NCBI GenBank assembly: GCA_964519595.1
Contig: CAZFJN010000003.1
Coordinates: 7,930-71,929 of the forward strand
Source of the DNA: JANRKF01 sp964519595
GTDB lineage: Bacteria; Pseudomonadota; Alphaproteobacteria; Rickettsiales; SXRF01
Direction of reading: 5' to 3'
Length of the DNA stretch: 64,000 nt
Shown: positions 18,089-27,296 of the stretch, piece by piece
Numbering within the stretch: position 1 is the first letter of the stretch
Layout of the letters: every line of letters starts with the position of its first letter
Program-made: the position numbers and the translations under genes
Notes under the pieces: generated by a model
Database searches by the model: none
What the model saw: the letters and a program-made list of their open reading frames with translations, nothing else
What the model was told of the DNA's origin: nothing

Positions 18089-18736
18089 ATGAGCGATTTG
18101 TTTCAGGAAATAATGAGCGATGTACGCGCCGACCGGATTGACCGTCTGTGGAATAAATACGGCAAAATTGTCATATTCCTTGCTCTGGCGCTGATTATAA
18201 CCACCGCTGTAGTAGTTTTCTGGAACAATCGGCAGCGCGAATATGCAGCGAAATATACAGCACATTATCTTGCTGCTGCTGATTATATAGCGCAAGGCAA
18301 CGGCAAAGCAGCTCTTACAGAATTAGCGCAAGTGGAAACAGCAAAAAATTCCGTATATCACAGCCTGATATTGCTTAAAAAAGCTGAAGCCTCTTACTTG
18401 CTCGGCAATGAAGAAGAAGCCACAAAATTCCTGCATGAGCTGGCTGGAGAAAAAGATATATATGCTGATATTGGCAATATTTTACTCAGCGAAAATCAGC
18501 CTGCTGACAAGATAATAACTGACAATAAAGCGCCGGAAAAAGCCAAAGACTCGCCTCTGCAATTAACGCTCGATGAATGGAAAGCATGGCAATTGCTTGC
18601 CAGCAAAGATTACGCCGCGGCAGCAGCTAAATTTGAATCTGTTGCCAACCAGCTCAAGATTCCTGATACTATGCGTGAACGCGCACAGATGATGGCGCTT
18701 TATCTGCACAGCACAAAAAATGACACAAAAAAATAA
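18089..18736 (+). CDS. yfgM: YfgM-like TPR-type membrane-anchored protein
   Basis: This 215-aa protein has a short cytosolic N-terminus (MSDLFQEIMSDVRADRIDRLWNKYG), one transmembrane helix at about 27-47, and a helical TPR-like periplasmic part. This matches the TPR_21 domain of YfgM, a periplasmic chaperone partner of the Sec translocon in Escherichia coli. The order yfgM-bamB-der is widely conserved and supports the call. The C-terminus is shorter and more Lys-rich than in E. coli. Confidence 0.82.
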   Translation: MSDLFQEIMSDVRADRIDRLWNKYGKIVIFLALALIITTAVVVFWNNRQREYAAKYTAHYLAAADYIAQGNGKAALTELAQVETAKNSVYHSLILLKKAEASYLLGNEEEATKFLHELAGEKDIYADIGNILLSENQPADKIITDNKAPEKAKDSPLQLTLDEWKAWQLLASKDYAAAAAKFESVANQLKIPDTMRERAQMMALYLHSTKNDTKK

Positions 18737-18833
18737 CCAGACGCAGCAAGCAAAAAATAGAAGCGAACAATAAAAGCGGAAACCAAAAGCGAAAAATAGA
18801 TCAAACAAACTGAGGAAACAAGCTGAGGAAAAA

Positions 18834-20174
18834 ATGCACAACCACATAAAATTTTTCTTCATTATTTCTGCCTTGCTGGCTGTTTCCGCTTGTGAATCTA
18901 TGCCGTCATGGCTTGGCGGCGCAGAAAAAGAAATAAAACGCCTGCCTGGAGAAAGAGTTGACGCGCTCGGCTTTTCCGCTGAGCTAAAAGCAGATCCGGC
19001 GGTTGGACAAATTGTTTTTAATCTTCCTGTTGCTTACGAAAATACAAACTGGCCGCAAGGCAACGGAATTTTTACTGCCGCTGCTGGCAACCTTAAATTA
19101 TCCGGAGATTTATCAACTAGCCAAACTGCTCAGGCCGGAGATGGTCATGAATTTGAACATAGTCTTGCCCCTCGTCCGGTAATTGCCAATGGTAAGCTTT
19201 ACACAATGGACGCAGCAGGAAATATCTCCGCTCATAATCTGGATGATATAAAGCAAAAATTGTGGATTTCTGACACGCTGACTGGAAATGATGATAATGA
19301 AATTATCGGCGGCGGTCTGGCCGCTGAACAAGGCAATATTTACGCCGTTTCCGGTTTAGGAAAAGTAGCCGCTCTTGATGCGGAAAGCGGAAAAACTCTC
19401 TGGAGTCGCGATCTGGGAACTCCGCTACGCAGCGCGCCACGCGCCGGAAATGGCAAAATATTTGTAATCAGTATCGACAGTCAGCTTTTTGCGCTTGATG
19501 CCGCAAGCGGAACTACCTTATGGACACATCGCGGCATCGCTGAAGGCGCTGGAATGCTCGGCAATATAAGTCCGGCATTGGTTGCTGATTCAGTAATTGC
19601 GCCTTACGCTTCTGGAGAGCTTTATTCAATCAAAGCCGATGATGGTCAGGAAGCATGGCGAGTTTCCCTTGTGCAAACCAAGCGCAGCGAAGCAACTGCT
19701 ATTTTCAGCGGCATTGGCGGCGATCCGGTAATAGATGAATCAGTGGTTTTTGCCGTATCAAACAGCGGCATGTTCTCAGTATTCAATATATTAAATGGTC
19801 AGCCATTGTGGGATAAGAAAATAGCCTCGATAAACACACCCTGGCTGGCCGGAGATTATATATTCGCACTTAGTGAAGATAATATTCTGCTGGCAATGGT
19901 AAAATATAACGGTAGCGTTCGCTGGGCAACGCAATTGCCGCGTTTTAAAGACGAAAAGCGCAGGCTTTATCCGATTGTCTGGCGCGGTCCGCTTATGGCT
20001 GACGGCAAGCTGATAATCGTCAGCGATCACGGCGAAATGCGCTTAGTTAATTCTGAAAATGGCGCGGATATTTCAATAATAAGCATTGCAGATGAGATAA
20101 TGACCGCGCCGATTATTGCCAACGGAAAACTATTCATAGTCGGCAAAGACGCTACTATCTATAGCTATAAATGA
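18834..20174 (+). CDS. bamB: Outer membrane assembly lipoprotein BamB
   Basis: This 446-aa lipoprotein (signal peptide, lipobox LAVSAC with Cys20) is built from PQQ-type beta-propeller repeats, with recurring AxxGxxLWxxD-like segments: LDAESGKTLWSRDLG, LDAASGTTLWTHRG and NILNGQPLWDKKI. BamB is an accessory subunit of the BAM complex that inserts beta-barrels into the outer membrane. It lies between yfgM and der, the standard order. The stop codon sits in the first unit of a 14-bp repeat array. Confidence 0.93.
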   Translation: MHNHIKFFFIISALLAVSACESMPSWLGGAEKEIKRLPGERVDALGFSAELKADPAVGQIVFNLPVAYENTNWPQGNGIFTAAAGNLKLSGDLSTSQTAQAGDGHEFEHSLAPRPVIANGKLYTMDAAGNISAHNLDDIKQKLWISDTLTGNDDNEIIGGGLAAEQGNIYAVSGLGKVAALDAESGKTLWSRDLGTPLRSAPRAGNGKIFVISIDSQLFALDAASGTTLWTHRGIAEGAGMLGNISPALVADSVIAPYASGELYSIKADDGQEAWRVSLVQTKRSEATAIFSGIGGDPVIDESVVFAVSNSGMFSVFNILNGQPLWDKKIASINTPWLAGDYIFALSEDNILLAMVKYNGSVRWATQLPRFKDEKRRLYPIVWRGPLMADGKLIIVSDHGEMRLVNSENGADISIISIADEIMTAPIIANGKLFIVGKDATIYSYK

Positions 20175-20234
20175 ACCTCTATAAATGAACCTCTATAAGT
20201 TAAAATCTATAAGTGAAAATCTATAAGTGAAAAT
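20165..20234 (+). repeat. 14-bp tandem array starting on the bamB stop codon
   Basis: Five 14-bp units: CTATAAATGAACCT twice, then CTATAAGTTAAAAT and CTATAAGTGAAAAT twice. The first unit contains the last sense codons and the TGA of bamB, so the spacer to der is made of copies of the bamB end. Confidence 0.92.
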
Positions 20235-20236
20235 AC

Positions 20237-21583
20237 ATGACATTTACTCTTGCGCTAATAGGCCGTCCGAATGTCGGAAAATCGACATTGTTTAATCGCC
20301 TGACTGGAAAACCACATGCGCTGGTTCATGATGCTCCCGGAGTAACGCGTGATCGCCGCGATGGCGCGGCTTTTATTGCTGATCTGGAATTTACGGTAAT
20401 GGACACCGCCGGAATTGACGATGCAACAAAAGACTCTCTGCAATCAAGAATGACCGCGCAAACCATGAATGCCGCAAGTCAGGCAGATGTTATTATATTA
20501 ATGGTTGATGGCAAAGCTGGAATCACAACAGTTGATGAGCAATTCGCCAGAATGTTGCGTAAACAGAAAAAGCCGATATTGCTGGCGGTTAATAAAGCAG
20601 AAGGCAAGGCAGCATCTGCAACAATTCTTGACTCGCACCGCCTTGGCCTCGGCGAGGCAATCGCCATTTCCGCTGAACATGGCGAAGGCATGGTCGAACT
20701 ATATGAAGCGCTACAACCATTTGCTGAAAAATTTGACAAAAAAAATCTGCAGTCTGAAACTCCGGATTTAACTATCGCCATAATTGGCCGTCCGAATGTC
20801 GGAAAATCAACGCTGATGAACAGCATAATTGGCAAAGAGCGTGTGCTTACCGGACCAGAAGCAGGAATTACCAGAGATTCTATAACCGTAGCGCACAGCT
20901 ATAAGGGCAAAAATCTGCGGCTGGTTGACACGGCCGGAATAAGAAAACGCGCTAATGTTGACGATAATCTTGAGAAAATGTCTGTAGAAGACAGTATGCG
21001 CGCTATTCAATATGCACATGTCGCCGTTTTAGTAATGGACGCTGATGCGCCGCTGGAAAAACAGGATAACGCAATCGCCGCTCTGGTTGAAAAAGAAGGC
21101 CGCGCAATGGTAATTGCCATTAATAAGTGGGATTTAGTTCGTGAAAAAGAAGCCTTTATCAAAGCCTTTAATCAGCGTCTGGAAAAAGTTCTGCCACAGA
21201 TCAAAGGCGTAAAAATAATTCCTGTCTCCGCTGCCGAAAATTATAATATCGGCAAGCTGTTCGCCGCTTGTTTCGAGGTTTATGAAACATGGAATAAACG
21301 CATTGGAACTGGCGAGCTTAATCGCTGGCTGGAGGCAATGCTTGCCGCACATACGCCGCCGCTGGTTTCCGGACGCCGCCTTAAAATCCGCTACATAACA
21401 CAAAAATCAGCGCGTCCGCCGAGCTTTATTTTATTTTCCAACTTAAAAGAAGTTCCGGAACATTATCTGCGTTATCTGGTTGGCGGTTTGCGTGAATGTT
21501 TTGCCTTAAACGGCGTTCCTATTCGCTTAGTGGTCAAGAAAAACAATAATCCATATGCGGAAGGTAAAAATGACCGCGCATAA
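20237..21583 (+). CDS. der: Ribosome assembly GTPase Der (EngA)
   Basis: This 448-aa protein has two GTPase domains in tandem, each with a GRPNVGKST P-loop (residues about 8-16 and 182-190), a DTAGI switch and an NKxE/NKWD specificity motif. A KH-like C-terminal domain follows. Der is needed for 50S subunit maturation. Its 3' end overlaps the start of the ABC ATPase gene by 14 bp. Confidence 0.97.
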   Translation: MTFTLALIGRPNVGKSTLFNRLTGKPHALVHDAPGVTRDRRDGAAFIADLEFTVMDTAGIDDATKDSLQSRMTAQTMNAASQADVIILMVDGKAGITTVDEQFARMLRKQKKPILLAVNKAEGKAASATILDSHRLGLGEAIAISAEHGEGMVELYEALQPFAEKFDKKNLQSETPDLTIAIIGRPNVGKSTLMNSIIGKERVLTGPEAGITRDSITVAHSYKGKNLRLVDTAGIRKRANVDDNLEKMSVEDSMRAIQYAHVAVLVMDADAPLEKQDNAIAALVEKEGRAMVIAINKWDLVREKEAFIKAFNQRLEKVLPQIKGVKIIPVSAAENYNIGKLFAACFEVYETWNKRIGTGELNRWLEAMLAAHTPPLVSGRRLKIRYITQKSARPPSFILFSNLKEVPEHYLRYLVGGLRECFALNGVPIRLVVKKNNNPYAEGKNDRA

Positions 21584-22541
21584 TAACAGCTCGAATATTG
21601 CTGATAACTCGAATATTGCCGTAGAAATAGACAATTTACGCAAAACCTACATTGACAGCAATAAATCTCAACAAAAAGAAGCTCTCAAAGGCATTGATCT
21701 TATCGTTCCACGCGGTTCATTCTTTGCCTTATTAGGACCAAACGGCGCAGGAAAATCTACCTTGATAAATATTATCGCCGGACTTGTGCTTAAAACTTCC
21801 GGAACAGTAAAAATCTGCGGTTATGATCATATAAAGGATATGAGAAACGCGCGTAAATCAATAGGAGTTGTACCACAGGAACTTATTCTTGATACATTCT
21901 TCACCGTGCGCGAGGCGCTTGATATTCACGCCGGATATTACGGCGTCGCTAAAAACAAGCGACGCACACAGGAAATAATCGACGCTCTCGGCCTTTCTGA
22001 TAAGGCAGATGTCAATTCACGCCGCCTTTCCGGCGGAATGCGCCGCCGCCTGCTGGTTGCCAAAGCGCTTGTTCACAATCCGCCGGTTTTGATTCTTGAT
22101 GAACCAACTGCCGGCGTTGATGTCGAACTTCGCACACAGCTCTGGGAATATGTAAAATCCTTGAATAAGCAAGGAACAACCGTCCTGCTTACCACACATT
22201 ATCTTGAAGAAGCAGAAGCCTTGTGTGATCGCATAGCGGTTATTAATAACGGAAAACTCGTTGCCTGCGATGCAAAAGAAAATCTACTGAAAATAATGGA
22301 CAGTAAGGAGCTGGTAATAACGCCTCTTGATAATATCGCAACGATTCCTGAAACAATGAAAAATCTTAAAGCGCGTCTTGATTCAGGAAAAATAATAATA
22401 AATTACCAGCCTAGTAAAATAACTATTCAGGAAATTCTCAATCAGGTTGCAGAAGCGCAAATAAATGTTCGCGATTTAACCACGCGCGAAGCTAATCTGG
22501 AGGATGTTTTTGTACATCTCACGCGGGAAAAATCCGCATGA
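21570..22541 (+). CDS. ABC-2 type transporter ATP-binding protein
   Basis: This 323-aa cytosolic ATPase has Walker A GPNGAGKST, signature LSGGMRRR, Walker B VLILDEPT and an H-loop TTHYLEEAE. It resembles the NodI/CcmA/DRA type that pairs with ABC-2 permeases, but no permease gene is adjacent. ATG 21570 has a GGAAGG ribosome site inside the end of der. The in-frame ATG at 21555 has none. Near the N-terminus an 18-bp duplication (21585-21620) gives NSSNIAD followed by NSNIAV. Translation is probably coupled to der upstream and to the methyltransferase downstream (ATGA overlap). Confidence 0.9.
   Translation: MTAHNNSSNIADNSNIAVEIDNLRKTYIDSNKSQQKEALKGIDLIVPRGSFFALLGPNGAGKSTLINIIAGLVLKTSGTVKICGYDHIKDMRNARKSIGVVPQELILDTFFTVREALDIHAGYYGVAKNKRRTQEIIDALGLSDKADVNSRRLSGGMRRRLLVAKALVHNPPVLILDEPTAGVDVELRTQLWEYVKSLNKQGTTVLLTTHYLEEAEALCDRIAVINNGKLVACDAKENLLKIMDSKELVITPLDNIATIPETMKNLKARLDSGKIIINYQPSKITIQEILNQVAEAQINVRDLTTREANLEDVFVHLTREKSA
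21585..21620 (+). repeat. In-frame 18-bp duplication in ABC ATPase N-terminus
   Basis: AACAGCTCGAATATTGCT is followed by GATAACTCGAATATTGCC. They share the core AACTCGAATATTGC apart from small changes. It encodes a disordered-looking Asn/Ser stretch before the ATPase fold. Confidence 0.7.
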
Positions 22542-23755
22542 TTACTATGCGGTTGTTAAAAAAAAGCGCTGATCAGATAATAAAAGGCTGTCCGTGGATT
22601 ATGCGCCATGAGGCGGTTGAATCATCAGAATGGCTTGCTTCTGCTCCGGGCAGTCTGGCGCGCATTGAAACCGAGCGCGGCGAGACAATTGGCATAGGAA
22701 TTGTCAATCCTTTATCACAGATAGTCTGCCGCGTATTGAGCTTAAACAACAGCTCCGGAAATAAAAATCCTCTCAATAAAACTATTCTCAATGAAGCTTC
22801 AATAAATACAGAGTTTTTTGCAACAAGAATCACGCAAGCGCTAAAAAAGCGCGAATCATTTAATTACGGCAATTATTATCGCCTGATTCATGCTGAGGCT
22901 GATGCTTTGCCCGGATTAATTGTTGATCGTTTTGACAAGGTTTTAGTAATTCAAATAGCCAGCGCCGGAATGGAAAAATTGCAGCATCTATGGCTTGCCG
23001 CTCTTGATAAAATAATTAATCCGGAAACTATAATTCTACGCAATGATTTTCCGGCCAGAAAATTAGAAGGTCTTGCACAGCAAATAGTTTGCATAAAAGG
23101 CAAAGCGCCGGAAATTATAGAATTGCGCGAAAATGACTGCCTCTATCTCGCTGATATTATAAATGGTCAGAAAACCGGCTGGTTTTACGATATGCGCGAC
23201 AATCGCAAAATGCTCGCCGACCGCGCTGATGGCAAAAGATTTCTTGATGTTTTTGCACATTCCGGCGGCTTCGGAATTCTCGCCGCTAAATACGGCGCTA
23301 AACAAGTAACAATGGTTGATTCATCAGCGCATTCTTTGTCTCTCGCCGCACAAGCAGCAGAAAAAAACCACCTCACACAATGCACAACAATTAAAGGTGA
23401 TGCTTTTGCTGTAATGAACGAGATGTTCGAACAAAATAAAAAATTCGATATTGTAGTTGTTGATCCTCCGGCATATGTCAAAAACAAGAAAGACTTAGCT
23501 GCCGCCTTAAAAGCCTACGCGAAACTAGCCGCACAATCATCATCTCTGGTTGCAGATGGCGGCTTGCTGTTTGCCGCTTCGTGTTCTCATCATGCCGGAC
23601 GCAGCGCCTTTAACAAAGCAATCATTTCCGGAACAGAAAAATCCGGAAAAAAAGCGCAAATAATCAAACAAAGCGGCGCAGCAAAAGATCATCCGCTTCA
23701 TCAGCAATTACCACAAAGCGAGTATCTTAAAGGCTTGCTGTTGCAGATAAACTGA
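22538..23755 (+). CDS. rlmI: RlmI-like 23S rRNA (cytosine-C5) methyltransferase
   Basis: This 405-aa class I SAM-dependent methyltransferase has an N-terminal PUA domain (GCPWIMRHEAVESS...GSLARIETERGE) and a catalytic Rossmann domain. The motifs FLDVFAHSGGFGILAAKYGA (SAM binding), VVVDPPAY (catalytic loop) and a SCSHHA segment (catalytic Cys) match the YccW/RlmI family. It probably methylates a cytosine of 23S rRNA. The start overlaps the stop of the preceding ATPase gene (ATGA). In-frame MITM gives two possible ATG starts four codons apart. Confidence 0.85.
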   Translation: MITMRLLKKSADQIIKGCPWIMRHEAVESSEWLASAPGSLARIETERGETIGIGIVNPLSQIVCRVLSLNNSSGNKNPLNKTILNEASINTEFFATRITQALKKRESFNYGNYYRLIHAEADALPGLIVDRFDKVLVIQIASAGMEKLQHLWLAALDKIINPETIILRNDFPARKLEGLAQQIVCIKGKAPEIIELRENDCLYLADIINGQKTGWFYDMRDNRKMLADRADGKRFLDVFAHSGGFGILAAKYGAKQVTMVDSSAHSLSLAAQAAEKNHLTQCTTIKGDAFAVMNEMFEQNKKFDIVVVDPPAYVKNKKDLAAALKAYAKLAAQSSSLVADGGLLFAASCSHHAGRSAFNKAIISGTEKSGKKAQIIKQSGAAKDHPLHQQLPQSEYLKGLLLQIN

Positions 23756-23790
23756 ATTATAAAGTTAGCCTGACATACAGAATATAGTCA

Positions 23791-23816
23791 CAAAAAATAA
23801 TCGCAAAAAATAATTA
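23791..23816 (+). repeat. 13-bp direct duplication upstream of mscL
   Basis: CAAAAAATAATCG is followed directly by CAAAAAATAATTA. Confidence 0.75.
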
Positions 23817-23855
23817 CAAAACCTTATCATAAAACATTGCAACAGAATATCAGCT

Positions 23856-24269
23856 ATGAGCATAATTCAGGAATTCAAAAATTTTATTTCGCGCGGCAAT
23901 GTCATTGATCTTGCCGTTGGTATTATAGTCGGCGCGGCCTTTACCGGAATTGTCAACTCTCTGGTAAGCGATATAATCATGCCGCCAATTGGAATGCTCG
24001 CTGGAGGAATAGATTTTTCAAACTATTTCTTAAATCTTTCCGGCGGCGAATATGCAACTTTGAAAGCAGCGAAAGAAGCCGGCGCAGCAACAATAAATTA
24101 CGGCTTATTCATTAACCAGCTTATTAATTTTCTGATTGTTTCATTTGCAGTTTTCATGCTGGTTAAGCAGGTAAATATCTTCAAAAAAGCACAAGATGCA
24201 AAACCTGTTGAGCCTAATAACACAGAAAAACTGCTTGCTGAAATACGCGATTTGCTGAAGAATAAATAA
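23856..24269 (+). CDS. mscL: Large-conductance mechanosensitive channel
   Basis: This 137-aa inner-membrane protein has the MscL signature: EFKNFISRGNVIDLAVGIIVGAAF for the N-terminal helix and first transmembrane segment, and a second transmembrane segment QLINFLIVSFAVFMLV. It ends in a charged C-terminal helix bundle (KLLAEIRDLL). It opens under membrane tension to release solutes on osmotic downshock. The length is normal. Confidence 0.97.
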   Translation: MSIIQEFKNFISRGNVIDLAVGIIVGAAFTGIVNSLVSDIIMPPIGMLAGGIDFSNYFLNLSGGEYATLKAAKEAGAATINYGLFINQLINFLIVSFAVFMLVKQVNIFKKAQDAKPVEPNNTEKLLAEIRDLLKNK

Positions 24270-24333
24270 CGATTTCAGACAGAATCATCTCGTAGCAACA
24301 ATGAAATAATGATCTGTAAAATTTCTTCAAAAC

Positions 24334-24771
24334 ATGAAAAAATTTCCGCTCACTATAACAATTATCAGCGCCGTGCCTTTTGCTGCTTTAAGCGTTGCTG
24401 CTTCAATGCGCTTTTTTGATGATAATCTGCTGGTAATTCGCGCCTTGCTTTCTTATTCAACAATTATCCTCTCATTCCTTGGCGGAATTCACTGGGGAGT
24501 TGCCGTATCAAAATATTCACATGACAAACGCGCCGCCAACTTGCTTATCGCTGAAAGTGTGCTACCTTCAACTCTGGCCTGGGCAGCAGTTTTACACACT
24601 TCTTTACATGTGCAATTGCTGGCTCTTACCTTACTATTCACTTTTGTCTGGGCAATTGACAGTATATTAGTAAGCCGCAAAATAATTCCTTTATGGTTCT
24701 TTGAAATACGCTGCCTGATTACGCCAATAGTGGTAGTATCTCTTTATGTAGCTTATTTTGGCATGATATAG
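24334..24771 (+). CDS. DUF3429 family membrane protein
   Basis: This 145-aa protein has about five hydrophobic segments. The LLSYSTIILSFLGGIHWGVAVSKY segment is the hallmark of DUF3429, a small membrane family common in proteobacteria without a known function. The start ATG at 24334 is directly followed by MKKFPLT. A hairpin-rich repeat block follows its stop. Confidence 0.85.
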   Translation: MKKFPLTITIISAVPFAALSVAASMRFFDDNLLVIRALLSYSTIILSFLGGIHWGVAVSKYSHDKRAANLLIAESVLPSTLAWAAVLHTSLHVQLLALTLLFTFVWAIDSILVSRKIIPLWFFEIRCLITPIVVVSLYVAYFGMI

Positions 24772-24964
24772 TTAAGAATGGATAATCAGATTATCAGATG
24801 ACCAGATTATCAGATGACCAGATAATCCGGTAATCTGATAATCCGATAATCTGGTAATCTGGTAATCTGATAATCTGGTAATCTGGTAATCTGATAATCC
24901 GATAATCTGATAATCTGATTATCCTCTTAAATTCTGATAATCTAATAACATTAAGAAGGTAAAA
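24772..24964. repeat. 8-bp tandem array with inverted flank, upstream of aceB
   Basis: At about 24825-24923 the unit G[A/G]TAATC[T/C] repeats with an 8-bp period about a dozen times. Just before it, at 24788-24819, CAGATTATCAGATGAC-type 16-bp units repeat twice in the opposite sense (CAGATTATC is the complement of GATAATCTG). A transcript of this region could form many alternative stem-loops in the malate synthase leader. Confidence 0.85.
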
Positions 24965-26566
24965 ATGAGCAACGCCGCATTGAAAAAATCATCTGAATTA
25001 CTGCAATTTAAAACCGCGCTGACTGCGGAATATAAAGAAATACTTACGCCGCAAGCTCAGGAATTTGTAGCCGAGCTGGTTAAGCGTTTCGCGCCGCGCC
25101 GCGCTGAATTGCTCGCTGAGCGAATAAAACGTCAACAAAGAATCAATAACGGAGAATTACCAGATTTCCGCGCTGACACACGCAATATACGCGAAAGCGA
25201 TTGGAAAATCGCCGCAATCCCTGCTGATTTGCAAGATCGCCGCGTTGAAATAACCGGACCAGTTGAGCGCAAAATGATTATAAATGCGCTCAATAGCGGC
25301 GCAAAAGTTTTTATGGCAGATTTTGAAGATTCTCTGGCGCCGACTTGGGAATCTGTGATGAATGGCCAGATAAATCTACGCGATTACGCGCTCGGAACAA
25401 TTTCCTATACCAGCCCGGAAGGCAAACAATATAAGCTCAATGATAAAATCGCCACGCTGATTGTGCGTCCACGCGGCTGGCATCTTGATGAAAAACATGT
25501 CTTGCTTGACGGACAGATAATTCCTGCTGCTTTGTTTGATTTTGGCGTATATTTTTTCACTAACGCCAAAGCAGTTATTGGCCGCGGAAGCGGGCCGTAT
25601 TTTTATCTGCCTAAGCTGGAGTCCGCCGAGGAAGCGGCGCTCTGGGCAGATATTTTCAGCTTCTCTGAACAAACTCTTGGCCTTAAGCGCGGCACGATAA
25701 AAGCCACAATATTAATTGAAACTATTCTCGCTACTTTTGAAATGCATGAAATTATTCATGCGCTGCGTGATTACTGCGTAGGACTTAATTGCGGCCGCTG
25801 GGATTATATTTTCAGCTTCATTAAGAAATTTTCCAAACGCGCTGATTTTGTGTTGCCGGATCGTTCGGCAGTTACTATGACCACACATTTCCTGCGTAGC
25901 TATTCTAAATTGCTGATTGATACTTGCCATCAGCGCGGTGTTTTCGCAATGGGCGGAATGAGCGCCTTCATTCCGGTAAAAAATGATCAGGCTGCTAATG
26001 ACAAAGCCTTTGCCATGGTGCGTGCTGACAAAGAACGCGAAGCAACAGACGGACATGACGGAACCTGGGTTGCTCATCCCGGGCTTGTTCCAGTAGCTAT
26101 GGAAGTGTTTAATCGCCTGATGCCAACTAATAATCAGCTTGCTAAACGCATTCCTGATCTTAATATAAAGGCCAGTGACCTTCTGGCGATTCCAGCAGGC
26201 GCAATTACAGAAGCCGGACTACGCAATAATATCAGCGTCAGCGTGCAATATCTGGCTAACTGGTTAAGCGGCAATGGTTGTGTGCCGATTTTTAATCTTA
26301 TGGAAGATGCGGCAACGGCTGAAATTGCTCGCTCGCAACTCTGGCAGTGGATTCATCATGATAAAGGCGAATTAGAAGGCGGTCGCGCCATTACTGAATC
26401 ATTGTATCTTCAGCTATTAGATGAGGAGCTAGCAAAGCTCACAGATTCAACATTGCCATATCGTAAAGCGGCTGATCTGCTTACCGAGCTGGTGACACAG
26501 AAAGAATTCACGGAATTTCTTACTCTTCCTGGTTATGAGCGCATTCAGGATCACGCAGCAATTTGA
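24965..26566 (+). CDS. aceB: Malate synthase A
   Basis: This 533-aa enzyme condenses acetyl-CoA and glyoxylate to malate in the glyoxylate cycle. Family signatures: VFMADFEDSLAPTWE (substrate and metal site), LIVRPRGWHLDEKH, ILIETI, LNCGRWDYIFS and the C-terminal SVQYLANWLSGNGCVPIFNLMEDAATAEI. The length equals E. coli AceB. The ATG at 24965 follows AGAAGGTAAAA, a good ribosome site. The 3' end overlaps the convergent moeB-like gene by 47 bp. Isocitrate lyase is not in the window. Confidence 0.97.
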   Translation: MSNAALKKSSELLQFKTALTAEYKEILTPQAQEFVAELVKRFAPRRAELLAERIKRQQRINNGELPDFRADTRNIRESDWKIAAIPADLQDRRVEITGPVERKMIINALNSGAKVFMADFEDSLAPTWESVMNGQINLRDYALGTISYTSPEGKQYKLNDKIATLIVRPRGWHLDEKHVLLDGQIIPAALFDFGVYFFTNAKAVIGRGSGPYFYLPKLESAEEAALWADIFSFSEQTLGLKRGTIKATILIETILATFEMHEIIHALRDYCVGLNCGRWDYIFSFIKKFSKRADFVLPDRSAVTMTTHFLRSYSKLLIDTCHQRGVFAMGGMSAFIPVKNDQAANDKAFAMVRADKEREATDGHDGTWVAHPGLVPVAMEVFNRLMPTNNQLAKRIPDLNIKASDLLAIPAGAITEAGLRNNISVSVQYLANWLSGNGCVPIFNLMEDAATAEIARSQLWQWIHHDKGELEGGRAITESLYLQLLDEELAKLTDSTLPYRKAADLLTELVTQKEFTEFLTLPGYERIQDHAAI

Positions 26567-27284
26567 TTTTCCGGAAATTCATGTTGAGCGCGTCGATTAT
26601 CAGTAATTTTCCAAACAGATTATCGCCAATATTGAGCAGAATTTTCATTGCTTCTAAAGCCTGAATATTGCCGGCAATTGCAGCCAGAGGAGAGATGACT
26701 CCTTCCTGCGCGCAGCTTAATTCACGTTCAGGAACTTCCGGAATATAACAACGATAGCAGGAATAATCTCCGCCACAATGCGCGCAGAAAGCGGCAATAT
26801 GCGCGGTATAACCAAGAATTGCCGCATGAATCCAGGGAATTTTACGCCTTAGGCAAGCGTCATTAATCGCATAACGGCTGGAGAAATTATCAGTTCCGTC
26901 AATTACCAGATCATATTCAGGAAAATTATATACTGACAATAATTGATCAGCATTTTCCGCTTCAAAACGCTGTATATATTCGTGAATTTTTATCTGTGGA
27001 TTAAGCTCCTCAAGACGATCTTTTGCCGCTTTTGCTTTAAAACTTCCGATATCGGCAGTTTCGTATAAGGTCTGGCGCGGTAAATTTGACAGTTCAACGC
27101 GATCATAATCAACAATGCCAAGCCTGCCAATTCCTGCTGCGGCCAGCGACATCAGGCAGGAAGCGCCAAGCCCTCCTGCTCCTACAACCATAACACTACA
27201 AGCAGCAAGCCGCTCCTGCCCCTTCTCGCCAATTTCCGGAAGAACTATATGCCGAGCATAACGCCTGATATTTTCTATGCTCAT
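26520..27284 (-). CDS. moeB: MoeB/ThiF-family adenylyltransferase with shortened C-terminus
   Basis: This 254-aa E1-like enzyme has the nucleotide-binding VVGAGGLGASCL, the GTDNFSSRY catalytic region and a first Zn CxxC in SCYRCYIPE. It should adenylate the C-terminus of a small sulfur-carrier protein (MoaD or ThiS type). MoeB normally has a second CxxC near its end. Here the protein stops at DPECAHNQEE, with a single Cys, so one Zn ligand is missing or replaced. It is the last gene of a leftward dut-rrf2-cysK-moeB run, and its end overlaps aceB. The pairing with cysK fits a sulfur-transfer role. Confidence 0.85.
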   Translation of the reverse strand: MSIENIRRYARHIVLPEIGEKGQERLAACSVMVVGAGGLGASCLMSLAAAGIGRLGIVDYDRVELSNLPRQTLYETADIGSFKAKAAKDRLEELNPQIKIHEYIQRFEAENADQLLSVYNFPEYDLVIDGTDNFSSRYAINDACLRRKIPWIHAAILGYTAHIAAFCAHCGGDYSCYRCYIPEVPERELSCAQEGVISPLAAIAGNIQALEAMKILLNIGDNLFGKLLIIDALNMNFRKIKLLRDPECAHNQEE

Positions 27285-27296
27285 TTCGCTCAGATT

